Positions 8,010-15,034 of a stretch of 48,744 nucleotides of DNA are shown piece by piece. The position numbers and the translations under genes were made by a program. Each line of letters begins with the position of its first letter. Within the stretch, counting starts at the first letter, position 1. The notes under the pieces were generated by a model. That model was given only the letters and a program-made list of their open reading frames with translations. It was not told where the DNA came from and did no database searches. Origin of the DNA: Bradyrhizobium sp. S69 (GTDB taxonomy: Bacteria > Pseudomonadota > Alphaproteobacteria > Rhizobiales > Xanthobacteraceae); assembly GCF_009766005.1 (NCBI RefSeq), contig NZ_LMUK01000033.1, positions 1-48,744 on the forward strand, given 5' to 3'.

Positions 8010-9624
8010 TCAACAAGAATTTATCATTAGAACGGAAGACGTTCGCCCGGAAGAAATTCTCGGCCTATTTGTGCCGATCCAACGCGACCGGGAGCTTGTC
8101 GATAAACTAAAGTCCACCGCTCCAACAATTATCGAAGGAAGCCGGGGCACGGGAAAATCACTGCTTTTAAGAGTCTGCGAACAGGAACAGTTTTCGGAGT
8201 TCGAAAGCGGTCGTGTTCTCCCAATTTATCTCAGTTTCGCTCGTAGCTCCCTTCTAACAACGAAGGACGGTCAACAATTTCAACACTGGATGCTCGCATC
8301 GTTATGTTCGCGGATCGTGCGCGTGCTAGCGCAAAGCGGCCTGGAAGCACGGCCGACAGAAGCAATGAACCTCCTCACCGGGGGACATATTGATAAGCCC
8401 GGCGAAAAAACAAAACTTGATAAGCTGGCTGCAGAATTTGAAGCTTCGTACAAGAACCCTGGAGACAGTATCGATACTTCGGCGGTGCCGACGATAGAGC
8501 GGTTTCGCGAGGCGGTGGAAGACATTTGCCGAAGCGGAAATATTCGACGCTTCAACGTACTCTTTGACGAAGCAGCGCACATATTTCGCCCTGAACAGCA
8601 GCGTCAGTTCTTCACATTGTTCCGAGATCTTCGTTCGCCATTCATGACGTGTAACGCGGCGGTCTATCCCGGCGTGACCTCATACGGAGATTCGTTTGAG
8701 ACCATCCACGATGCTCAGGTTATATCTCTAAACAGAGATATCACTTCGCCAAATTACGTCACACAAATGAGAGAGATTGTTTACCAGCAAGCAGGCTCAA
8801 AACTTCAAGAAGAAATCTCGCGCAACGGCAACAACTTTGCGGCGCTAGCATATGCAGTGTCGGGAAATCCACGATTGCTGCTGAAAACTATCGCACTAGC
8901 TGGCACGGTCCGAACGAACGACGTAGAAAAGGTAATCAAGGAATTCTTCCGGGAAGCTATCTGGTCTGAGCACAGCGGCCTTTCGGAACGCTATCCGGGG
9001 CATAAAGCGCTGATCGATTGGGGCCGGCATTTTATTGAAACAAGCGTGATTGCGGAAACTAACAAGAAGAACGAAGCATGGAAGGCAGAAGGCAAACCTG
9101 AGCGCACTTGCTTTTTCTGGGTTCACAGAGACGCGCCCGAAGCGGCCCGGGAGGCGTTGCGGTTATTGATGTATACGGGCATCGTTGCACGCCTTGACTC
9201 TGGCGTTATTGCTACACGGCGTGAATTGGGAACCCGGTATTCAGTGAACATTGGATGTCTCGCTGTCGATAGCCCTTCGCCAATCGCCTACGTGAGCGAT
9301 CTCCGAACAGGTCTTGCTGTAAAGCGGTTCACTGAGTACGGAGCCAACGTTGCATCCTTCCTAGAGATTGCCGCGCGTGTGGGTCCCATTGTGGAAGCGG
9401 ACCTCTCTGCTGTACTTCAGACTTTGCTTGTCAAACCGATAAGTGTACTTGACCTCACTGCTCATCAGCACGAAGCCCTCGCTTCGATTGGAATTGATAC
9501 GCTCGGGAAAGCTCTTCGTTCATCCGAAACTGATTTCAAGAAAGCGTGGTACATCGGCCCGAAAAGATCCCGTCAAATAATGAACGTCGTGTCGGCCGCA
9601 GTGTTTGAATATCTTTCTGGATAA
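8002..9624 (+). CDS. AAA/ORC-CDC6-like ATPase with C-terminal helix-hairpin-helix
   Basis: 540 residues. Walker A is GSRGTGKS (residues 46-53), preceded by a typical ORC/STAND-like lead (GLFVPIQRDRELVDKL). Walker B is FNVLFDEAAHIF (Asp189, Glu190). SGNPRLLLK near residue 300 is in the sensor-2 region. The last about 60 residues (LDLTAHQHEALASIGIDTLG onward to GPKRSRQIMNVV) look like tandem helix-hairpin-helix or alpha-CTD-type DNA-binding units. The ATG at 8002 overlaps the HEPN-like gene; longer reading from 7909 is unlikely because it would overlap that gene almost fully. It may sense DNA or phage signals and license the HEPN partner; that role is inference. Confidence 0.75.
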   Translation: MTDQQEFIIRTEDVRPEEILGLFVPIQRDRELVDKLKSTAPTIIEGSRGTGKSLLLRVCEQEQFSEFESGRVLPIYLSFARSSLLTTKDGQQFQHWMLASLCSRIVRVLAQSGLEARPTEAMNLLTGGHIDKPGEKTKLDKLAAEFEASYKNPGDSIDTSAVPTIERFREAVEDICRSGNIRRFNVLFDEAAHIFRPEQQRQFFTLFRDLRSPFMTCNAAVYPGVTSYGDSFETIHDAQVISLNRDITSPNYVTQMREIVYQQAGSKLQEEISRNGNNFAALAYAVSGNPRLLLKTIALAGTVRTNDVEKVIKEFFREAIWSEHSGLSERYPGHKALIDWGRHFIETSVIAETNKKNEAWKAEGKPERTCFFWVHRDAPEAAREALRLLMYTGIVARLDSGVIATRRELGTRYSVNIGCLAVDSPSPIAYVSDLRTGLAVKRFTEYGANVASFLEIAARVGPIVEADLSAVLQTLLVKPISVLDLTAHQHEALASIGIDTLGKALRSSETDFKKAWYIGPKRSRQIMNVVSAAVFEYLSG

Positions 9625-10021
9625 GAGTCGTTCAGCCTTACCCCAACAGAAACCCTACAGAACCCCCGTGAACGAACGCGCACAAAGCGGCACGATTCCG
9701 GATGAGAAAGACTGATTTTGCTGGGATATTTCGGTAGGGCACTGCGCTCATAACGGTCAGGTTGCGGGTCGAGCGCTTTCCGAATCGACAATTAAATCAA
9801 TTGTGTTTCGGCTCCGAACATTGCCTCCACAGATGCGAGGTCCATTAAACATTAGGATGCCGATCGGCCCCGGATCCCCATGCCGATTCACAGTTCGTCA
9901 GCCTCTCGACAAAGGGGCGGGCAATTCGTCCTATTTGCACGCCACAGCTACCCGGCAGCCATACCTGCGCTCTAGATTTCTTTCTTGCTAGAGAAGCCTA
10001 CGATTTTATTGCCTCAGACCG
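9625..10021. other. Gene-free stretch with a tRNA-like fragment
   Basis: No convincing gene is visible. At 9734-9776 on the plus strand the sequence reads like the middle and 3' part of a CAT-anticodon tRNA: a D-arm end (TAGGGCA), an anticodon loop CTCATAA flanked by five bases on each side, then AGGTTGCGGGTCGAG where one T of the T-loop is missing. The 3' acceptor half is lost. It lines up position for position with the intact tRNA-Met at 12203-12279 (minus) but is on the opposite strand and differs in the stems. It may be a decayed tRNA or an old attachment site. Confidence 0.35.
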
Positions 10022-10393
10022 ATGGTGGTTTGGGGCGGAGGCATGGGCGGCAAGGACGAAAGGACCCGGATCGAGGCATTTGGGCGCACGGCCGGCGCGC
10101 TGGAGCAGAGGCGGCGTGATCAGAACCATCCTCTGAAACGGCGATACGCCGATGGCCGCCCGCACTATCGTATCGATGCCGTGCTGATGCACTCGCGCGA
10201 GGCCATCAATGCCGTTGCTCAGGCGCTGTCGCCGGGCGTGGCGATGACCCGGCGGGAAGCCCAACAACGACTTTCTGTCGATTACCATCGCAACACCATT
10301 CGCTCCCTGCTTGCCCTGCTGGCGCGCGACGGCCGCGTGCTTGGCAAGGGCGACGTCCTGCAGCCTCGCTATCGCCTGGCGAAGGACACGTAG
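10022..10393 (+). CDS. Small protein upstream of the integrase
   Basis: 123 residues if started at 10022; an ATG at 10043 is an alternative. The C-terminal half (about residues 70-123, with VAMTRREAQQRLSVDYHRN) reads like a winged-helix DNA-binding domain ending in a short beta hairpin. It is the first of three closely spaced genes ending in the serine recombinase (2 bp to the next). Possible roles are regulation of the recombinase or recombination directionality; neither can be shown from sequence. It is more GC-rich than the defence genes to its left. Confidence 0.5.
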   Translation: MVVWGGGMGGKDERTRIEAFGRTAGALEQRRRDQNHPLKRRYADGRPHYRIDAVLMHSREAINAVAQALSPGVAMTRREAQQRLSVDYHRNTIRSLLALLARDGRVLGKGDVLQPRYRLAKDT

Positions 10394-10395
10394 CC

Positions 10396-10596
10396 ATGAG
10401 CGACGATCGCCGCCTGGTGGCTCGTGATCGTCCGACTCCTGCCGCGGGCAAGGCCCGGGCTGCATTGGCCCCAGATGAACTTATGGCGGTGGTGCGGGCG
10501 CTTGCCAAACGGCACGCGGCAGAGGATCATGCCCGGGAAATCTCCAGACGAGCCCTGCATGATAATCCCGCTAGATCATATCGCTCCGTCGATTGA
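10396..10596 (+). CDS. Very small protein upstream of the integrase
   Basis: 66 residues, Arg/Ala-rich and basic, probably helical (DELMAVVRALAKRHAAEDHA). The ATG follows the preceding stop by 2 bp with AAGGA upstream, and the gene ends 27 bp before the recombinase start, which suggests one transcript. I recognise no family. A small basic protein next to a large serine integrase would be the natural place for a recombination directionality factor, but that is only a guess from position. Confidence 0.45.
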   Translation: MSDDRRLVARDRPTPAAGKARAALAPDELMAVVRALAKRHAAEDHAREISRRALHDNPARSYRSVD

Positions 10597-10623
10597 GGCA
10601 GCGATGAGACGGGTGGTGGAGGC

Positions 10624-12246
10624 ATGATCCGCGCCGCCATCTATGCCCGCTTTTCTTCCGACCTGCAAAGCGACAAGTCGATCGACGATCAGATATCGCT
10701 CTGCCGCGACGTTTGCGCGCGCGCCGGCATGGCCGTGGTGTCGACGTTCGAGGATCGCGCCGTGTCCGGCGCATCCGCCGTCAACCGGTATGGCTTCAAC
10801 GCGATGATGCGCGCCGCCGAGGCCAAGGCCTTTGACGTGATTGTGGCCGAGGATATGGATCGCATTTTCCGCGATCAGGCCGACTACCACAGTGCCCGCA
10901 AGGATCTGGATTTCCTCGGCGTCACGATCCACACCGCCGCCGGCAAGGTCGGAAAGATCGACGGCGCGATGCGCGCGCTGATGTCGGAAATGTTTCTTGA
11001 AAATCTCGCCGTGCATGTCAGGCGCGGACTCGACGGCGTGGTGCGTGACGGCCGGCACGCCGGCGGCCGAGCCTATGGCTATCAGGCCGTGCCAGGAAAG
11101 GCCGGCGAACTGGCGATCGTCGAGGCCGAGGCCGCGATCGTGCGGCACATCTTCGCCGACTACGCCGCCGGCGTGACGCCGCGCGACATCGCCGCGAAGC
11201 TGAATAAGGAAAACGTCAAGCCGCCACGCGGCGATCGCTGGAACGGATCGACCATCAATGGCAACCTGCAGCGCGGCGCCGGCATTCTCTTGAACGAAAT
11301 CTATGTCGGCCGCATCGTCTGGAACAAGGTGCGGATGGTCAAAGACCCCGCCACCGGGAAACGGATATCGCGGCCGAACCCTCCGGACCAATACCGCACC
11401 GCCGAGGTCCCGACACTGCGGATCGTCGCGGATGATGTGTGGCAAATCGTACAGCGCCGAAAACGCGGCAACGCCGAACGCGGCCCTAGCAAAACGGCCA
11501 ACCCCAAAACCAAGCGCATGCTGGCCGGGCTGTTACGGTGCGGCGCGTGCGGCGGCGCGATGGTGTCGAGCGGCGACCGACATGGCACGGCGCGGATTCA
11601 GTGTTCCGCATTCCGGGAAAGCGGCACGTGCCAGAACGGCCGCCGCGTCAAACGTGATGATGTCGAGCGCATGACCTTAGCGGGGCTTCGCGCCGAACTG
11701 GCGCAGCCGGCCTATCTGGCGGAATATGTCGCGGTCTATAACGAGGAACGCAAGCGTTTGGCGCGCGACGCCGGCAACCAGCGCGGCAAACTGGAGCGCC
11801 GCAAGGCCGCGATCGGCCGGGAACTGCGGGCGGCGATCGACGCGATCATCAAGGCCGGCATCGACCCGACCACCCTGGCCGGCGACATCAAGCGACTCGA
11901 AGCCGAACGCGCCGACATCGATGCCCGACTTGCCGCGATCGAGGAAGGCGACAACGTGATCACGCTGCACCCGGCCGCGCTCGATCGCTACCGGGCCGAC
12001 CTCGACCGGCTGGCGGCATTGCTGCCTCGCCCCGATCTGGCGATCGGGAGCGAATTGGAAGATTCGGTTCACGCGCTGATTTCGGCGATCATCATTCACG
12101 CACCGGCTAACAGCGAAAAGCTGGAAATAGAGATACGCGGCCGACTCGATGAATTGCTGCAGGCCCCGACTTTCTCCCGGCGTTCTGCCGGGGGGGGACT
12201 GGTGGTAGCGAGAGAGGGACTCGAACCCCCGACCCCAGGATTATGA
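10624..12246 (+). CDS. Large serine recombinase (island integrase)
   Basis: 540 residues. The N-terminal resolvase domain has YARFSSDLQSDKSIDDQ with nucleophile Ser11, and the middle has a Recombinase domain (GGRAYGYQAVPG; AAKLNKENVKPP). A zinc ribbon follows (CGAC at 306-309 with paired Cys about 20-30 residues later), then a coiled coil (about 370-440), the standard order of large serine integrases. These cut and rejoin att sites through a Ser-DNA link. Its final codons (VAREGLEPPTPGL) are the reverse reading of the tRNA-Met 3' half, so the gene runs into its own attachment site. A GGTGGAGGC ribosome binding site precedes the ATG. It marks the right end of the island. Confidence 0.92.
   Translation: MIRAAIYARFSSDLQSDKSIDDQISLCRDVCARAGMAVVSTFEDRAVSGASAVNRYGFNAMMRAAEAKAFDVIVAEDMDRIFRDQADYHSARKDLDFLGVTIHTAAGKVGKIDGAMRALMSEMFLENLAVHVRRGLDGVVRDGRHAGGRAYGYQAVPGKAGELAIVEAEAAIVRHIFADYAAGVTPRDIAAKLNKENVKPPRGDRWNGSTINGNLQRGAGILLNEIYVGRIVWNKVRMVKDPATGKRISRPNPPDQYRTAEVPTLRIVADDVWQIVQRRKRGNAERGPSKTANPKTKRMLAGLLRCGACGGAMVSSGDRHGTARIQCSAFRESGTCQNGRRVKRDDVERMTLAGLRAELAQPAYLAEYVAVYNEERKRLARDAGNQRGKLERRKAAIGRELRAAIDAIIKAGIDPTTLAGDIKRLEAERADIDARLAAIEEGDNVITLHPAALDRYRADLDRLAALLPRPDLAIGSELEDSVHALISAIIIHAPANSEKLEIEIRGRLDELLQAPTFSRRSAGGGLVVAREGLEPPTPGL
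12203..12246. other. Probable attachment junction (right end of the island)
   Basis: The 3' half of tRNA-Met coincides with the last codons of the serine recombinase. Sequence to the left is AT-richer island DNA; sequence to the right is core chromosome with its own tRNA promoter. The second copy of this segment, marking the left end, should lie left of base 1; I find none inside the window. The exact crossover dinucleotide cannot be read from one junction. Confidence 0.6.
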
Positions 12247-12279
12247 TTCCCGTGCTCTAACCAGCTGAGCTACCTCGCC
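12203..12279 (-). tRNA. tRNA-Met (CAT anticodon), island attachment site
   Basis: 77 bases with encoded CCA. The acceptor arm GGCGAGG pairs with TCTCGCT (two G-U), the D-arm is GCTCAGCTGGTTAGAGC, and the anticodon stem CGGGA/TCCTG encloses loop ATCATAA (anticodon CAT). The T-arm is GGGGG-TTCGAGT-CCCTC. Overall it resembles alphaproteobacterial elongator Met tRNA rather than initiator (normal first pair) or Ile2. The gene is complete, so the integrated island supplied the 3' part on insertion or left it unchanged. Its 3' 44 bases overlap the recombinase gene on the opposite strand. Confidence 0.93.
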
Positions 12280-12326
12280 ACGGTTCACCGCCGCGGCTTT
12301 ATAGGCCGCGGGCACGAACGCGCGGC

Positions 12327-12355
12327 ATATAAGAAGTCGGTCGAGGGCCTGTCAA
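12327..12355 (-). promoter_or_regulatory. Housekeeping promoter of tRNA-Met
   Basis: On the minus strand TTGACA (12355-12350) is followed after exactly 17 bp by TTATAT (12332-12327), a near-ideal sigma-70-type promoter. Transcription would start around 12,320, giving a leader of about 40 bases before tRNA position 1 at 12279. The promoter lies on the chromosomal side, so tRNA expression survives integration of the island. Confidence 0.75.
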
Positions 12356-12395
12356 GCAAACCCGCTCGTCCCGCCAAGCTATTGCAGCCGTGTGG

Positions 12396-12761
12396 CTATT
12401 TGGGCCGGACGTTGGGGTCGCCACCGGGGCTGCCGGGCGGCGGGATCACTGGCGTGTTGCCGGTATCGGGTGTCGGCGCGCGCATCTGCGGATCCACCCC
12501 GGCCGGCGGGCATAGCACACCGTCGGATTTGGCCAGTTGGTCGCCCAGCGGCTCCCGGCTTTGGCCCGTGGTCGTGCCTTCTTTCGGGGCGACATTGCCC
12601 TGAGGGGTCGATTGGGTCGGCGTGCAGCCGACGGCGCGATCGGGCGAGGGCGGCGCGGTCTGGGCCGCAGGCGTCGTGGGGGATGGCGGCGCCTGGGCGT
12701 GGGTCACGCCGGATGCCGCCATCACGAGACAAGAGATTAAGAGTGCGGGTTTCATTGTCAT
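12396..12761 (-). CDS. Small secreted Pro-rich protein
   Basis: 121 residues. The N-terminus MTMKPALLISCLVMAASG is a classical signal peptide, probably cleaved after THA-QA. The mature protein is rich in Pro, Thr and Gly with no clear fold, and has two Cys (VGCTP; VLCPP) that could form a disulfide in the periplasm. A second ATG two codons in (12755) is an equally good start. It is the first core gene after the tRNA. Similar short Pro-rich exported proteins are common in Bradyrhizobium-type genomes; function unknown. Confidence 0.7.
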   Translation of the reverse strand: MTMKPALLISCLVMAASGVTHAQAPPSPTTPAAQTAPPSPDRAVGCTPTQSTPQGNVAPKEGTTTGQSREPLGDQLAKSDGVLCPPAGVDPQMRAPTPDTGNTPVIPPPGSPGGDPNVRPK

Positions 12762-12840
12762 GCCGGGAAAACGGCCGGCGCGGGCGGAGGTTCCGCGCCG
12801 GAGCGCGATTTAACCTCTGGGCACTTTCAGGCGGGCAGTT

Positions 12841-13479
12841 TCAGGATTTGCGGTAGCGGATTAGCGAAAAATGGCCCATCGGCGGCATTGGACGCCGTTC
12901 GGTCAGGCTGACGCCGCCGTGTTTGGCGGCCCAGTCGACCAGCCGCGCCCACGGAAATTCCGGCCGCCAGCCGAGCCGCCGCGCCAGCGGCGCGAACGCC
13001 AGTTCGAAGAGCCGGCGCGGGCCGCTTTCGGCGCCGATGTGATTGACCAGGATCAGCTCGCCGCCGGGCTTCAGCACGCGGATGAAATCATCCAGCGTGG
13101 CCTCCGGGTCCGGCACCGCGGTGATGACATATTGCGCCACCACCGCATCGAACGACGAATCCGCGAACGCCAGATTCTTGGCATCCATCACCGCCAGCGT
13201 CTCGACGTTGGAAAGCCCAAGCGCGCGCACGCGCTGCTGCGCCTTGCGCAACATCGGTTCGGAAATATCGACGCCGCAGAGTTTCGTGGTGCGTGAATAA
13301 TCCGACAGCGACAATCCGGTGCCGACCCCGACGTCGAGAATCCGGCCGCCGATCTTGTCGGCCTCCGCAATGGTCGATTGGCGGCCGTGATCGAACACCT
13401 TGCCGAATACGAGATCGTAAACCGGCGCCCAGCGGCCATAAGCCTTGGCGACCCCCTCGCGGTCGATATCCCCAGCCAT
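12841..13479 (-). CDS. pmtA: SAM-dependent methyltransferase, probable phospholipid N-methyltransferase
   Basis: 212 residues from an ATG at 13479 preceded by AGGGA; the open frame extends further upstream but there overlaps mnmA and looks non-coding. Motif I is ILDVGVGTGLS, followed by CGVDISEPML and the later LKPGGELILVNHI. The pattern AYGRWAPVYDLVFGKVF at the N-terminus and FPWARLVDWA near the end match the Rhodobacter-type PmtA that methylates phosphatidylethanolamine towards phosphatidylcholine at the inner membrane. Related ubiquinone or menaquinone methyltransferases share the core, so substrate is likely but not certain. It follows mnmA on the same strand with 19 bp between. Confidence 0.75.
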   Translation of the reverse strand: MAGDIDREGVAKAYGRWAPVYDLVFGKVFDHGRQSTIAEADKIGGRILDVGVGTGLSLSDYSRTTKLCGVDISEPMLRKAQQRVRALGLSNVETLAVMDAKNLAFADSSFDAVVAQYVITAVPDPEATLDDFIRVLKPGGELILVNHIGAESGPRRLFELAFAPLARRLGWRPEFPWARLVDWAAKHGGVSLTERRPMPPMGHFSLIRYRKS

Positions 13480-13498
13480 TCCCTGCGTGCCCCGAACT

Positions 13499-14722
13499 TT
13501 ATCCGCGGATGGCTTCGGCAAGCGGCGGCGCGATGGTCTCGCGCAAGGCGCCTCTCGCGATCCCATGCTTTGCCGTTGCCCGCTGGATGAAACCGCCGCC
13601 GAGCACGCGCGCCTGGCCCGAAGGCGCATCGTAGAATACGCAGGCCTGGCCCGGCGAAACGCCCTCTTCGCCGGCGATCAGTTCGACTTCATAGCCGCCA
13701 TCGACAGCGCGCAGCCATGCCGGCTGCGGCGCGCGGGTCGATCGCACCCGCACGAAGATCTCCAGACCGCTGCCGACCGCGCGATCCAGCGCGCCAGCGC
13801 CGATCCAGTTGACGTCGCGCAGCACGATACGATCCATCCGCAGCGCCTCGCGCGGCCCGACCACGACGCGACGGCTCGCGGCATCGAGCTTCACCACGTA
13901 AAGCGGCGCGCCCGAAGCGATGCCCAGCCCCTTGCGCTGACCGACGGTGAAATGAATGATGCCCTGATGCCGGCCAATGACGTGGCCGTCGAGATCGACG
14001 ATATCGCCGGGCTCGATCGCATTCGGCCGCAGCCGGCCGATGATGTCGGTATAGCGCCCGGTCGGCACGAAGCAGATGTCCTGGCTGTCCTGCTTGTCCG
14101 CGACCTCGAGGCCGAAGCGCCGCGCCAGTTCGCGGGTCTGTGGCTTGGTCATGTCACCCAAGGGAAAGCGCAGATAGTCGAGTTGCTCGCGCGTGGTCGC
14201 GAACAGGAAATAGCTCTGGTCGCGATCGGCGTCGGCGGCGCATACCAGCGCGCGCGATCCATCGTCCATGCGACGCGACGCGACATAATGCCCGGTCGCC
14301 AGTGCCGAAGCGCCGAGCTCGCGCGCGGTCTTGAGCAGATCGCGGAACTTGACCGAGCGGTTGCATTCGATGCACGGCACCGGGGTCTCGCCGGAGGCGT
14401 AGCTGGCGGCAAAATTGTCGATCACGGATTCGCGAAAACGGCTCTCGTAATCCAGCACGTAATGCGGGATGCCGATCCGCTCGGCGACATTGCGCGCATC
14501 GTGGATGTCCTGCCCGGCGCAACAGGCCCCCTTGCGATGCGTGGCCGCGCCGTGATCGTAGAGCTGCAGCGTGATGCCGACGACGTCGTAGCCTTCCGAC
14601 TTCAACAGCGCAGCCGTCGCCGACGAATCGACGCCGCCGGACATGGCGACCACGACCCTGGTGTCCTCCGGACGTCCCTCGATATCCAAACTGTTGCGCA
14701 TGTTTCCGGTCATCAATGCCAC
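13499..14722 (-). CDS. mnmA: tRNA 2-thiouridylase MnmA
   Basis: 407 residues. It has the PP-loop ATP site [12 protein letters not shown], the [14 protein letters not shown] segment, [10 protein letters not shown] with one catalytic Cys and SQDICFVP with the second. MnmA transfers sulfur to U34 of tRNAs for Lys, Glu and Gln. The ATG at 14722 is used; ATGs at 14713 and 14701 are alternatives and only shorten a non-conserved N-terminus. It is transcribed divergently from the flagellar genes; the 312 bp upstream hold a sigma-54 promoter for the plus strand and nothing else that I recognise. Confidence 0.95.
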   Translation of the reverse strand: MALMTGNMRNSLDIEGRPEDTRVVVAMSGGVDSSATAALLKSEGYDVVGITLQLYDHGAATHRKGACCAGQDIHDARNVAERIGIPHYVLDYESRFRESVIDNFAASYASGETPVPCIECNRSVKFRDLLKTARELGASALATGHYVASRRMDDGSRALVCAADADRDQSYFLFATTREQLDYLRFPLGDMTKPQTRELARRFGLEVADKQDSQDICFVPTGRYTDIIGRLRPNAIEPGDIVDLDGHVIGRHQGIIHFTVGQRKGLGIASGAPLYVVKLDAASRRVVVGPREALRMDRIVLRDVNWIGAGALDRAVGSGLEIFVRVRSTRAPQPAWLRAVDGGYEVELIAGEEGVSPGQACVFYDAPSGQARVLGGGFIQRATAKHGIARGALRETIAPPLAEAIRG

Positions 14723-14979
14723 GCGCGACGACGATGAACGCGCCGCGTCAGAAAGCCAAATCGTCAGAAAGCCTTATCCGCGTCCCGGCAAGCAAGATCG
14801 GAACGGTTTGGAGGCTACCCTTTAATATAGGCGGCATTCCCGCGAGGCAATCACGCCATGGCGCGTTTTGCGCAAGCCAAACGGCAATTCTTGCCGCCGG
14901 GCAGAAAAGGCGCGATCGCGGCGCTGGCGATAAATATTGCAAGATATTGAAATATATAGATATTTTTATACCGCCGGAG

Positions 14980-14995
14980 TGGCCCGCTCCTTGCT
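14980..14995 (+). promoter_or_regulatory. Sigma-54 promoter of fliK-flgD
   Basis: TGGCCCGCTCCTTGCT matches the RpoN consensus, with GG at 14981-14982 and GC at 14993-14994, exactly 10 bases apart. Transcription would start near 15,006, about 30 bases before the fliK GTG. A sigma-54 activator gene, flbD, lies 7 kb downstream in the same locus. In Caulobacter, FlbD activates the late sigma-54 flagellar genes, so the match in type and place is strong. Confidence 0.75.
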
Positions 14996-15034
14996 GATTG
15001 GAAGTCAACCAGATTGTGTCCCAAAGGGGCTTCC

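Noticed and set aside
10576..11445. A minus-strand open frame of 289 codons opposite the serine recombinase
   Set aside because: The recombinase has all family motifs; the antisense product has none.
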